Shown piece after piece: positions 23,801-35,549 of a DNA stretch of 64,000 nt. The stretch is taken from assembly GCA_023374025.1 (NCBI GenBank), contig SIJG01000036.1, positions 319,426 to 383,425 of the forward strand. Direction: 5' to 3'. The notes under the pieces were generated by a model. The model saw only the letters and a list, made by a program, of their open reading frames with translations. It was not told the DNA's origin and did not search any database. The position numbers and the translations under genes are program-made. Position 1 is the first letter of the stretch. Every line of letters starts with the position of its first letter. This DNA comes from Heterodera schachtii (lineage: Eukaryota; Nematoda; Chromadorea; Rhabditida; Heteroderidae).

Positions 23801-25642
23801 ACAAAAAGAATCCTCCCCCACCGCTTAAACTTCAACCCGTACAACCGCCCGTTCAATCTGCGCAACAACAGCACCAAACGCCGGCGAGCAGTACAACAAC
23901 AACGGCACCACCATATGGTGAAGCGATTGAATTTGCAATAAATGCTCGTACAGACACTCATGAAACATGCCCAGGTAATTAGTTATTAATTACCATAATC
24001 GTCCAATTATACCTCCCAATGCTTTCGTCTTCTTTAGATGCCTTTCATCGTCGTGCAACCGATGGCAATGACTCTGCTCAATTTGCCTCTCATCAGCGTC
24101 GTCCACCAACTCGCAAAAAAGTTTATCTGAAGTCTTCGCGCCTGCCTTTTCTCAACCACCGACAACAATCGGCCGCCGATGCTCCGCCTTTACAAAATGG
24201 CCTCTCATCAATTGCTGCCGTGGTTCCGTCGTCCATTGAGTCTGTGGCGAATGAACGCGACTTTATGTGCGAATGGCTGATGCAGTCGGAGGGGGACGAC
24301 GATTGGTCGGACGAGGAGGGCACAGCAGCGGGGCCAATTGAACCGTGCGCGAGGTGTGCCGGGGAATTGCATTTGTAGTTCTTATACAAAAATTCCAGAC
24401 TTTCCCTGCGGCCGGACCCCATTGGACCACTATTTTTTGATAAATTTTATCTTAAAACAGCAAAAATTGAATTGTTCATTTTTTATGCGCAAAACCGCTG
24501 AATTACTACTTTTTTGGCCTGAAGGGCAAAAAAAACTCGGTGCCCTCCCCGAAATGTTTTATGGATACGGGCCTAGTCTACGGTCTCTCCAAACTGTCCA
24601 TCTGTCAGGCATTGTTTTGTCTTGCCTTTTTTTCTCCCCACTTAATTCTTTCGTCTGGATTTCAGATTTTTTACTTCCGCCTCACAAATGCTTTTTCACG
24701 TGTACAACGAACATTTGGTGCCGCTTGTCCAACAGCACAGCGACGGTGAACCGCCGAGGATTCGCTGTCGTTGGCCCATTTGCGACAACACTCCGCGCAC
24801 TCTGTGGTCCATCACAACTCATTTGCAAGTAACATGATTAGTGCATTGTGAAAATGGGCACTTAATGATTATGGCCAGGACATCCATTGCACTGAAAATG
24901 CGTTGGAGTTGGCGATGCTCCAACGGGTGGAGATGGGCTACCACGGTACAATTTGATCTTGAATAAGCGAGTTTAAATGCACTACTCCATCGGTGCTTCC
25001 CTACAAAGAGTACGTCTGTCACATTCGACAACAGTTCGAGCGCAGTAGGGAACGGCCATCGGTGCAGAACGCTTACTCAGACTTTGCCGCCCAAGAAGCG
25101 ATACGACGGCACGCATTTGCCAATTTGCGCAAAGAGATTACGGTATGTGCAGTGCAAGCATTCTGTACTTTTTAATGTGATTTTTAAATTTCGTCAGGAA
25201 GATTCGGAGGGTCCGGTGACGCGAAGCATTCGCCTCACTTCAGCGCTGATTTTGCGCAACATTTGTCACCATTCTGTCGCCGGACGTCGCAAACTCCGCG
25301 CGCATGAGAGTTTCATTAGGTGAACAAAAACACATGTCCTGACAATGAGTTAAGCAGTGTCTCATTTTCATATACTTAATTGGAGTACTGTTTTTTGAAA
25401 ATTTCCAAGTATAACAAAAATTATTCATTTTTTACTCTTTCTTTAGTTGGCTGTCACTCTCACGGATGGAATCAGCTCGTACATTGGCGCAGTGTTTGAG
25501 TGAAATGGCGCGACACGCGAACAATGAAATGGAACCACAACGAAATGGCATTAAAAGGAAAAACAGCTGTTCATCCAGTGATCTACAACAGAATCAGCCG
25601 AGTTTTGTGTCAGAACAATTGGATGACAATGACACTGCCTAA
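20877..25642 (+). CDS. ARID2: ARID2 (BAF200), PBAF chromatin-remodelling subunit
   Basis: ARID2 defines the PBAF form of SWI/SNF. The ATG at 20877 opens MLKRKRYLPIDSYLEALTIP, then the ARID domain begins (FYQNIRSFYKRKW). It continues after the intron at about 21003-21838 with GFDFKAPSANGQELDLFEMY and VTFLGGWQKVTALNRWSE. Armadillo-like exons follow: PDFHKLAFALLSGLPNEVSF (ARID2 signature), NVLAIFHNLSFEEANTAHMG, AYDTLSNIAKN and MEIVAGLCATPTNESIVCEF. A Pro/Gln linker is at about 23800-23980. FMCEWLMQ near 24260 resembles the start of the RFX-type domain, but the rest of that domain is not seen. A C2H2-like piece (RCRWPIC...LWSITTHLQDIHC) lies at 24760-24910. The C-terminus SEGPVTRSIRLTSALILRNI and later residues match the ARID2 tail. 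Stop 25640-25642. All recognised exons join in phase. Confidence 0.9.
21009..21796. mobile_element. Foldback (hairpin) transposable element with TA target duplication
   Basis: The left arm 21009-21347 and right arm 21458-21796 are inverted copies of each other. Each is 339 bases, and I see no mismatch over the parts compared, including 84 identical codons on opposite strands. They flank a 110-base loop. The ends are CTAGGTCGTTGCATAAAAAA on both sides, with TA on each flank (21007-21008 and 21797-21798), as for Tc1/mariner-type insertions. No transposase is encoded; the open frames in the arms are by-products. It lies in the intron that splits the ARID domain of ARID2. Confidence 0.85.
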
Positions 25643-26632
25643 CATAACTTTCATGGATCATTTGGCCTATTGTTAATTACAACCCTTCCTTCTCCGTTGC
25701 GAATTTGAGCAATCCCGAATTTTTAATCTAATTGGAACAAAAAATCAAAATTAAAAATTCAATTTTTGTTTGAGTTCGGGTCAGTGCTTAGAGATTTGTC
25801 AAAATATATGTCAGATTCGTGATCATCACCCCTAAAATCCCGGAGAACAAATTTTCACGGTTTTTATCACAAACATTTTTTAAAAACAAGAGGCTTCCCT
25901 TTACTTATTGGGAGTCCCGACATTCGCGTCTTCGTCTTTTTTCAAAAATTCATTGACGACCAAATGATCGGATGCAATCACTTTCAATCGATTATTTAAA
26001 GCTGAAATTGTGGACAAAGGCGCAAATGTCGAACCGCAAAAGTATGGGCCGCAAATGTCGAGGACACAATGTTGACTGAGCTTTAGACCATTTAGCCAAT
26101 TGGTCTACAGCTCAGTCACAACACACAACTTTTAGATAAATTCAAAAACTTCACTCACTTTTAGACTAGCGCCAAAGATTTTCTGAATAACCGTATTCCC
26201 TCCCTTTCCTATTTGTTTATTGTGTGTGCTTTGTTTAAGCATGCAGTCAATATTTAAATCAATGCATATTTTTACAAATTCATTTCATTTTTACATGAAT
26301 TTTCAGCGATATGAAATTTTCTCTGTTACTCTTGAAAGGAAAAATTAATTTGAACAGTAAGCGAATTTCTTTTCGACTTAAAAAGTGTCGAAAATTTAGC
26401 CCACAGGTGGTTCAGACGCGTGTGGCAAAAGTGCTATTCGTGGCCTCAATTTTCCAGCGAAAAATGGTTTGCGGTATTCAGTGATAATCCCAAACATTTT
26501 TTGTATAAAAATTTATCCAGGTTTTTTCATGCCTTGCTTGACCAGGGTTTCCTGGCAAAAATCCATGCCCAGGAAAAATCCGATCTCTATTAACCATAAT
26601 TTATAAAATGAAACCAATTTATAACTGACTAA
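25643..26632. other. AT-rich intergenic stretch with one degenerate dispersed-repeat copy
   Basis: Around 25760-25860 a copy of the window's foldback-family core (GTCAGATTCGTGATCATCAC followed by CCCTAAAATCCCGG) is present next to GAGTTCGGGTCAG. At 26505-26590 a CCAGG-rich imperfect inverted stretch occurs. No gene was recognised. Confidence 0.45.
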
Positions 26633-26640
26633 CCTAAAAA

Positions 26641-27042
26641 GGCTCTAGTGCACTTTATGAGTCCAATCGACTTTTATGAGTCCAATCAATGGTTTTTATG
26701 CAATAACTTTGTTCATGCTCGAACAAACCCTATCTTTTTGGTATCATTCGAAAGTACAAAGTCTAAATAATGTAATTATATGAGAAAACAAGAAAATTCT
26801 AACATTTCAAGAAAGTTACAAACGAAAATAATCAACAATAACTTAATTAATCAGATCTTTTTTCGTAATTGCCTAAACGTGTAGATTTTATATATTTTAG
26901 CTTCGTTAGACTTTGTACTTTCGAATGATACCAAAAAGATAGGGTTTGTTCGAACATGAACAAACTTATTGTATAAAAACCGAGTATTTTCAATTGATTG
27001 GACTCATAAATGTCGATTGGACTCATAAAGTGCACTAGAGCC
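26641..27042. mobile_element. hAT-like non-autonomous foldback element
   Basis: Inverted ends begin GGCTCTAGTGCACTTTATGA at 26641 and close with the complement at 27042. The arms extend about 125 bases, with the motif GGTATCATTCGAAAGTAC in each. The element is flanked by an exact 8-bp direct repeat CCTAAAAA (26633-26640 and 27043-27050). Length is 402 bases with no coding capacity. An 8-bp duplication is typical of hAT-superfamily insertion; the superfamily call is inference. Confidence 0.8.
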
Positions 27043-27146
27043 CCTAAAAATATGGGTAAAAATGTTTAAATAAAAAAAATGTTTTTTTTTGGGTAAAACC
27101 ATGGAGTTTATTGTCTTGGTGATTCATTGTCCCATTGGGTTTTCAG

Positions 27147-29658
27147 CACCGAATGTCCGCCTCCGATTGTGACAGATCAGGCCGTCATCAACCAAGTCCG
27201 TTCCGCGCATGATAAAGTAGGTTTGGCATTTCTCTTTTTGGCAATACTTAAGAACATTGGTTCCACAAAAAAAATGAATTTGAGATTTGGTCGGTGATTA
27301 TTGAGGGTGCTGACCATAAATCTGAAACCAGACACGACGTCATATAATCTATGGTTTTTGTCAAACTTTTCAAATGTTTTTTATTTTTAAATGTGAAAAA
27401 TATTGGTTTTTTGGTTACTTTTCTGTTTTGAGACTCCACCTGAAACTTTCAAATAAAAAGTCATTTATAGGGTAATTTGTGGCGCTTATTCCGGGACCCG
27501 AACCAAAACTAAAAACCAATTGTAAAGATTGACAAAAATCATAGACATGATGGTTGGTGTCGTATGACAAATCTGGTGTCAGATTCGTGGTCAGCACTCT
27601 CAATAATCCCCGACCAAAGATCAAATTGCATTAAAATTACCTTTTTTGGGACCAAGTTTTTAAGTAATAAATACCCTCTTTTTGCACAATTTGTGACTGT
27701 TACATTAAGATTTTGCTCATGGATCCCTATGAATATCCAGAGTCAATGGTTATTCCGTATGAGAAGTTCGATCTTTTTGTGAGTGATATCGACGAAGACA
27801 AACTCATGGAGGTGCCCGTTGTCTTTTATTCTTACAATACAAGGGCTGGAATTTTTAGTTACTAAAAAACTGCCAAAATATGTAGTTGCTAAAAAACTGA
27901 AAATACGCCGGGGGAAAAATTTTGAAAATTTGAATTCTACTATTTGTTATAAATTGGGTAATCCCCCCCCCCCTTAGATACGCCCTTGAACTGCTCAATA
28001 AAAGCGAAATTTTTTCCAAAATTGACTCATTTTATCCATTTCTGTTGCACAATGTAAATTAAACACATTTAAATATTTTCGGTGTAAAACTGTCCGCCAA
28101 ATTATTTTGAAAAATTTTTAGGTCGATTATTAATGGTGCATATTTATTTATTTTTATTGCATTTTTCATTTATAAAAATTGTTGACAAGCCAAAATATTT
28201 TGTTTTTGCAATAGACAAAAACCCCAAAATAGTTGCTAAAAAGTCGCTCTAAATCGAAAACTGTCCGAAGAAAATGTATTTTCGTGCTTCTCTCAACAAA
28301 TACTACCTCATTAAAAAATAGTTTAAAAACTAAAAATCCCAACCCTGCTCACAATTATTATAACGGAAAATTACCAAGAATGCCAAATTTTTTGTTAATT
28401 TTTTGGAAGGATTTCCCACAAAAATTTTCATTTTTTAGTCTAAAAGATGTCAAGTTTGTTAAACACTTTTATTTTCCCGACAGATGGGAAGCGTTAATAA
28501 GCAAGTCAGAACTGAGCATCTAAGTGCTGGACGTTTTTCATGGCGTCCGTACCCTGCCCGCGGCATAATCTATGGGCCGAATAATCGGTTTATGGTTCCG
28601 TTGCCATGTCAGCGTGGTCGTCGTAATAGTCAGATTATCAATGTCTGGTTTATGGTTGCTCCTGGTAAGATAATTTTGCCAACAATTTGTCATGATAGTT
28701 CGCGCTAATGCCGTGTTTCGTACAATTCTCAAGTTTTAGCCCAAAACTTTTTGTTAGTGAGTATCAATTTCTCCATATTTGATGCCATTCGAAAGCTCCG
28801 TATTTAAAAAAGAAAAATCATGAAAGTCTCGGTTTTTTCAAATATTAAATTATGACTATTTCGAGTCGCTTAACTTCTGCCAGTCATAATTCTAAACACT
28901 TAGGGCATTCGAATGACACAAGATTTAGAATTTGACAAACAAAAAGTATGAACTTCCATTGTACGAACTATCAATGACACGCCAATAACATACATATAGT
29001 TAATAAAATAAATGTGTCAAGGATCTCCATACACAACGCTTACCAAGAAAACGTGTGAAACGATCTTTGAAGGAGAAAATCTAGAAGATCTTTCTCGTTT
29101 TTTTCGTCTTCGTATTCTGGTATGTTTGGTAGGTTATTATACTTACTGAATTTAAGCGGCAATCATTTGCTTGAAAAATCATTGATTTGTCGAAGGGTAC
29201 TTTGTCGATATTTTTGCTTATTTTACCGTGCTTTTTTTTTTGTTTGATCTTATAAAATTTTATTAACAGAATTGAAGTAGAAAATTTTTTGTATCTTTTT
29301 TTCTGACCACATTTTTTGCAAAAGATTTCGATAAAAATTTAAAAAAATCAAGGATATAATGAAAAATCATATGAAACCAATGATTTTTCAAAATCTGACA
29401 GGTTCGTAATCACAAGGATCAGAATTCTACGCAATTGCCAAGTAAAGATTTGGTCGCTAATATGAAAATGTTAAGGATCGGAAGTTCGTCAATGAGTGTT
29501 ATGTTTCAAAGCCCCATTTTGAGCAAGTGAACATTTTGGGGAGCAATGTTTTGAGTCGCATGGATTTGTCCCCAATCGCCATTTGGGATAAGAAAGAGTT
29601 CTTTTTGGTCAGATATCCAACACCCAAATATTTTTCATTTCCGTTTTTCAACTATTAA
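27147..29658 (+). CDS. Retropepsin-like (clan AA protease fold) protein, catalytic motif altered
   Basis: Five exons join in phase. They run from 27147 (CPPPIVTDQAVINQVRSAHD), then ILLMDPYEYPESMVIPYEKF at about 27711-27810, then ARGIIYGPNNRFMVPLPC at 28484-28667, then GSPYTTLTKKTCETIFE at about 29021-29120, and lastly KFVNECYVSKPHFEQVNILG with NVLSRMDLSPIAIWDKKEF, stop at 29658. The order VWFMV-xxG-SPYTTLT followed by HFEQVNILGSNVL resembles retropepsin-like domains (DTG loop, then the ILG turn). At the exon 3-4 junction the loop reads APG, not DTG, so a catalytic aspartate is missing. The 5' start was not found; no ATG is secure upstream of 27147. Intron 1 holds an inverted repeat. No reverse transcriptase or integrase is seen, so it looks like a single domain gene rather than a retroelement. 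Confidence 0.45.
27245..27667. repeat. Imperfect inverted repeat, foldback-family copy
   Basis: The left arm (about 27245-27349) carries TTATTGAGGGTGCTGACCAT and the right arm (about 27549-27667) the complement ATGACAAATCTGGTGTCAGA with GTGGTCAGCACTCTCAATAA. The spacer includes CGGGACCCGAACC. It belongs to the same sequence family as 48859-49342 and the core of 35550-36005. It lies in the first intron of the retropepsin-like gene. No clear target duplication. Confidence 0.65.
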
Positions 29659-30462
29659 TTCCCATGTGATTGTGCTTTGTCGCTGGGTACTTACTTAGCT
29701 TTTGCCAACAACTTCAGAAAAATTAGTTTAAAAAAATTCTTGGGGGGAGTGGCAAAAGCCATAAGTACTGAAGGACGATACCCAACTCATTTTCGGCCAA
29801 TTCGTTTTCGCCCCAACTCGTTTTTTGTCTATATAACTATGTAGGAGGCAGACAGCGTGAAGTCAGACAGTTCATATACATATAACACGCAAAAAACGAG
29901 TCGTGGCAAAAACGAGTTGGGTTTTTACGGTACTGAAGAGGTAGAAGTTTAAGCAAATATACGAAACGTCTGAAAATTTTAGACTAATAGAAAATAATTG
30001 GAGCTCTCAAATGTCACCAAGCTCTTTTGATTTGATTTTATGAGAAAAGTATCAATTTTTCTTCTTTAGCTACTCAGCACCATCCAATTTTAATCCTCTC
30101 CCAAACCAAAATTGTCAAGTAAATATTCACTTTTTTCCATTTCACCTTTTTCTTACATTGTCGTGTTTTATGTGTTAAAAAAAATTTACCACGATTTTTG
30201 TGGTCAAAATATAATAAATCCATGTAATTAAGTATTTTCGACACAGACTCCAATAACACTTCCTTTATTAATAAAATACGAACCAATCATCAGGCATATG
30301 AAAACAAACGCTCACACAAACAATAGGCATGACAAGATATAAACAACTACTAGTTTAGGTCCAGCAGAAGAGAGTGATTGAGAGGAAAGGGGCACTCTCC
30401 AAAAGGAAGGAACAGCGAGTAAAAAGGGGCGGAAGGGAAATCGGAAGGGTTGCGAGAAAGTG
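29659..30462. other. AT-rich gap downstream of the retropepsin-like gene
   Basis: Contains an imperfect inverted pair near 29790-29925 (CCAACTCGTTTT on one side, AACGAGTTGGG on the other) around a short AT spacer, a possible small foldback. Otherwise no gene is seen. The 3' end of topoisomerase I enters from the right. Confidence 0.4.
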
Positions 30463-33400
30463 TCAGAAAATGAAGTCCTCCTTCGCCATGTCCAGGGCCC
30501 AGCGGAATTTGTCGCGTTGCGTTTTGCTGAAGATTTTCTCAACGGGCACGTCATTCTTTTTGCACCAGGCAACCGAAATCCTGAAATAGTTTATGGGCAA
30601 ATAGGCAATGGAAATAAATATTCAAAATGCGAACCAACCTCGGGTCCAAATAGTTCAGTTTTGAGGTTCCCAATGCAATTTGTTTGTTCTCATCCTGGAA
30701 ATAAAACATAAATAATCAGTCTTTTCCGTTCCCAAATAACTAAGAAAGGGGAAATGTTTTTTTTTTCTCCATAATTATCAAATTCCATGTTTCCCCGTGC
30801 CTTGTCCGTGCGCTGTGTGTTCAGTTTGGCGATCTGTTCCTTCAGTCTTTCGTACTTTTTTGCCATTTTCTCGTCCACCGATTTGCTCTTCTTCAGCTGA
30901 TCCTTCAACTCCTTGTACTCCTGCTTCTTCTCTTTTATCTGAATTTTGTTAATTGTAATTTTGTTTTCCATTTCTCCTGTCATAAATCACCTTATTCTCC
31001 AAATTTTCCATTGACTTTTCGTGCGTTTTTGGCACTGCCCTTTGATGGTTACAAAGGATGGCCACCTGACGATTTGCACCTGAATTAAGGTAACATAAGT
31101 GAAATGCTTTTTGAACTAAAGGCTTTACGATTGTAGGAAAGCATTTTCTCGTGGACGGAATCGGAAGCTAAAATTTTGGAATACATTTGGCACTTAAAAA
31201 TAAGTTTGGATACGATTTGTCAGTTTGTCCAGTTGTTCTTGAAGAGTGATCGACGCGTTATACGTACGAAACACTTTCGCGGTCAGTCCGTCCATCAGTT
31301 CTTTCAGGTACTGGTTCAACGAACTCGTCTAAACCAGCAAATATTTAAGCAATGTTTCCTCTTTGCTCTCTCTCTCTCACATCCAATCGGTCGAACAAAT
31401 CGTCCCCCGGGTCTTTCTCCTCCATAAAAAGCTTCAGATTTTTGAACACTTGCTTTTCCACCGGGACACGGTTGTAATAGCGGATGGAGTCTTTGCCGAG
31501 GAAGTCGAATTCCACAACATGTTTCAGGTCGTCCATATCATCGTGCAATTTGATGTGCTCACAACGCAACGAGCAACAACCGACCGTGTCTGAAAGCGAT
31601 TTGCATTTTCCAAGTTTTAAGTCAGATGCATGGTAATTGACCGGCCGCTTCGTCGGTGTCCTTTTCATTGCCCGCACGAAGTGCCAATTTGTCGATAAAA
31701 TATAATGCCACGGCACGCTGACGGATACGCATTTCCTTAGATTTGAAGTCGGCGAGGTACTGCTGGCGGATTTGACCGACATGTCCTTTCAGCTAAAAAC
31801 ATTGTAGTTTTAACGTAGTGTCTTTCATTTATTTGTTAACTCGCAAAATGGCACACCTTTCTCGCCTTCTCAAACTTCTCCCAATCCTTTTGGCCTTTGA
31901 GTTTGCTGGACGGGTTCAGCATTATGTACTTGTTGCTGCCCAGCACATTTTCTGTCCATGAACACAGCCAAGTGACCTGTAAATCCACGGACATTTCCCC
32001 AATATATTTAAGGTTCTCCCCGAATGTACAGTGTTATCATGACGGATTTCCTTCCATTTGTGCCCCTCCGGCGGCATAATCTTCAGTCCCCTTGAGCAGT
32101 TGATGACCACTTCCTCCGGCTGGACCCGTTTCTTCAGTGAACCCATCTTCGGGTGGTCACCTGTTCATTCATAAGTCTCATTTTCCTTTTCGTTCTCTTA
32201 TTTCACACAAATTACCTCTCCCCCTGAATAGTCCCGGCGGTTCTATTCGGAAGTTGCCAATTTTCTGTTTGTATCCGTCCAACATGGCGAACCCGTACAC
32301 CTTTGCCTCGCCTTCCTTCTCTTCTTTCTCCGCCTTTTTCTCCTCTTTGCTGCGCGCTTTGCGCTTCTCCGACTCCGACACGTAAAAAGCGTGCATTTGC
32401 CTTTCAATGGATGTAAAGTTACAAAATCTCTCGTCATTTTCTTTATTTTTTACCTAAAATCGCATTTGGCCAAGTCTTTAATTTCGGCTCGCTCCGCCTT
32501 TGTCATCATTTTAACCCAATCCTTGAAAAAATTCTGGTTGAACACCGGTTTTGAGGTGTAGTCGTGGTCGAGCATTTTCGCGTAAAAGGAAGCCACTTCT
32601 TCGGCCGGCAAAGACAAATCCATCTCCTTAAAGAAATTCCCATATTAAATTTTGTTTTTTTTTTTAAAGTTGTAATTCCGCCGTTACCTTTCCGTCGTAT
32701 TTGAATTTGATGTGCTTTGGCAATGGCACATAGGCCGGTGCAAAGACGGGCCCTTTGTGGACAAGCGTTTGCCATTTGATGGATCCATCGGAGGCGCCCG
32801 CGTTCGACTCGTCCTCCTCCCACCAGCGCCACACTTCCTCTTCTTCCTCCTGTTTCTTCACACGCTTCTTGGACGGACTTCCCTGGGAAGAGGAGGGCTG
32901 GAAATGTCCAAAAATATCAAGGTTAAATATATAATTTTTCAGGGAAATTAGAATGCTTTTTCTCTTCCATTTGAGTGTCCCTTCCCTCCCATTGTTTCCC
33001 TTCGCTTCATCTTCTTCCGACTGACTTCTTCCTTCACTTCAACTTTCGTTGTCTTCCGTTTCTTGTGCTCAACCCCAGCGCCGCTCTCTTCCTTGGCCTC
33101 CACCTTGGTAACTTTTGTTGTTTTCGTTGACTTTTTGCTGTCGCTTTTCTTCGCTGGGGATGGTTCCGACTTTTGTTTTTTTTTCTGAAATATGTCATCC
33201 TTTTTGTCCGTTTTCCTTCCCTTCGCCTTACCTTTGGCTGATATTCCTCCTCTTCCCCGTCGGAGTCGTCGTCAAAGTCTTCTTCCTCTCCGCTGCTTTC
33301 GTTCTTTTTTCGACTTTTTGTGGTCGATTCCTTCGACTTTTTCGGCATAACTTCCTCAGCTTTTCTCCCCTTTTTCTTCTCATTGCTGGTTTCTTCTTTT

Positions 33401-33785
33401 CTTAAATTGGTTTGTTTTGGATTGATGTTACCATAAAAAGGCATTTCTAAAATGTTCGTTACCGTTTCCCCGTGGTGTCGCGTATCCGTTCGCCCCATGG
33501 AACATTGTCCAAGTCAGTCCCCTCACTTTGTCCTCCTTTTGGTGCAGGAACATTGTTCCCACCATTTTGCTGGTGCTCATTGTTAATAACAGCAGCTTCA
33601 GACGAGGAATTGGACAACTAAAAAATACAATAAAAATTCGTGACTCTAAAATCTTAGTAGTGAAAAAATACTCCGTTTTCGGTGCCCGTGCCAATGGAGG
33701 ACCCTTCTTGGCTTGAATTCGAGTCCATTAGGTCACCACCATTCAACAGTGGGGTCTCTCCATTTGCCTCAGCCATCATTGCCAT
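30463..33785 (-). CDS. top-1: DNA topoisomerase I
   Basis: Type IB topoisomerase that relaxes nuclear DNA by a 3'-phosphotyrosine intermediate. The start at 33785 ([20 protein letters not shown]) leads into a long Lys/Glu/Ser-rich N-terminal region with nuclear-localisation character (33000-33500). The core starts near 32860 with [12 protein letters not shown] and [20 protein letters not shown]. Then come [62 protein letters not shown] and a coiled-coil linker (30740-30980). The active-site block [11 protein letters not shown] lies near 30640-30690, and the C-terminus [13 protein letters not shown] ends at 30463. The active-site tyrosine is present. About twelve exons; all recognised joins are in frame. 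Confidence 0.96.
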
Positions 33786-34186
33786 ATTAGGGCAGGACAA
33801 CAGAAATTACAATACAATAAAAGTTAAAGGGGGTACGGTATAAAAACTTAAAATATGAAAAAATTTGTAACAAAGAAAATGCAGAAAAGAATTAGGTAAT
33901 TCAGAGATACAATTACGATCGATTAAACAGTAAAAGTACTCACGAAAGGTAAGTTAAAGAACAAGCTACGCAAATGAAACTGAAGAAAAAAAGAGAAAAA
34001 ACTGCGGACGACGAACGGAGCACGAAAAAGCTTAAAGACAGACAAAATGCCACAATAATTTATTGATTAAATTTAAAATTGAAATTTTATATTTTGTACG
34101 TCTGGCACCAACCCAAAATTAAAACTGACAATTACCGCAGTCCTTTTCCTTCTGTTAGAGCTTTAAGTCCAAATCCGCCGTACACA
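33786..34186. other. Divergent promoter region, TOP1 / unknown gene
   Basis: About 400 AT-rich bases between two divergent starts. No recognised exon, TATA box or repeat with ends. Confidence 0.4.
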
Positions 34187-35534
34187 ATGAGTGATGAACA
34201 AAGCATTCGCCGATGTATTACAAATTTATGCTCCAATTTGGATCCAGCTTTGATTAACGCTTTGTTGGACGATGACCAATTGCTAACGGACTTTCAAATT
34301 GATAATGATACGTTGCTTTTCCCAATTGTAAAAGCTTTTAGACAACTCTATGCTCAATTGAAGGTATAATAAATAAAAATATCGCATTTCTCAATTTATG
34401 ATATTTACAGTAATTCAGGAGGAGCTTAGTTGCGCTTTAAGTGGACAAATTGGCAATGAACCAAAAGCTTTTAGTCTGCTTTCGATTTTCGAAAAACAAC
34501 AAAAAAAGAAAAGTCTGACGATAAATTGGAAAAAGAAAAAGGCACAAATCTCATTACTATAAATTATAAAATTAGGTTTCCTTTAGAAATGCCAAATTCG
34601 ACTGGTAAAGAAAAAGCATTGAATGAATGCGCTGATTCGATTGAAGTGATCAGTTTGAAAGAGCAGAAAACAAGCGAACGGAATGTTCATAGAATGGTTA
34701 AAGGAGAATTAGCAAATATTAATACCTAAATAATACGCAATTAGAAAACCGATGTTGCCAATACGACGCGGAAGAATGTACTCGAATTCCAATTCATCGA
34801 TGCCTTTTCGCTTGGAAAGGAGAAATATTGCGAATTTGTTGACCGATCGGTCCAAGTCGAAAGTGACTTGGATTTTGCCAATTTAAAAGTGGAAGGCATT
34901 GAAAAGGAGGATGAAAATCTTGTTGAAAGTGTCAGTGCCGCTTCAATTTACAATGGCAAAGAAAGTTCGTTTTCAACAACAGCGAACTCAACAAATTCCA
35001 CTGAAATGAGTGTCGGGGAAGTGAATGGACGGAAAGTGGCGCGAGTGTTGGCCACGAGGTGGGAGTGTTCACAAAGATGACATTTGAATCGGTTCCGGTT
35101 TCAGAATTGGCATTGATATTTATAGTGCGGACGCCGAAGGCGCACTTCTCACTTTTGCACAACGGCGGAAGCCGCAAAAAAAGTGGTGAGAAAAGCAATA
35201 ACAACAAAAATATTGAGATTCTAAAATTATTAAATTTTGGACAATCGGTTGTAGCTGTTCAACCAGCAACAAATGTAATCATTCGTTGGCGGAGGAGCGG
35301 CGCATTGTCATTACGTCACGGAGGCAATCGCCGAAAGCGGAGGACGACGAACTGGTCGAAGTTCTGTCTGCCAAAACACTAACCGAAGAGAGAAGGGCAC
35401 AAAATGGAGGAGGACAGAAAAGTGGCAAAAATGGACAAAGAAAAGGGCAAAATGAGGAGGAAGACGAGGAACAGTCAACGCTGAACCAAGTGACACCAAT
35501 CCCGACAACTTTGGAATTGAGCAATTCCACATGA
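34187..35534 (+). CDS. Unknown charged protein, possible frame break
   Basis: The ATG at 34187 gives MSDEQSIRRCITNLCSNLDP, and the first exon ends near 34363 (QLYAQLK, GT donor). Exon 2 begins near 34411 (IQEELSCALSGQIGNEPKAF) and meets the next coding frame (SDDKLEKEKGTNLITINYKI) only across a base change in an A-rich run near 34500-34515. Later exons give TTRKNVLEFQFIDAFSLGKE, then IGIDIYSADAEGALLTFAQR, and an acidic/basic tail (LTEERRAQNGGGQKSGKNGQ) with stop after 35532. I do not recognise the family. Alternating charged helices suggest coiled coil in the C-terminal third. Confidence 0.5.
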
Positions 35535-35549
35535 TAATCTAACAATAAG

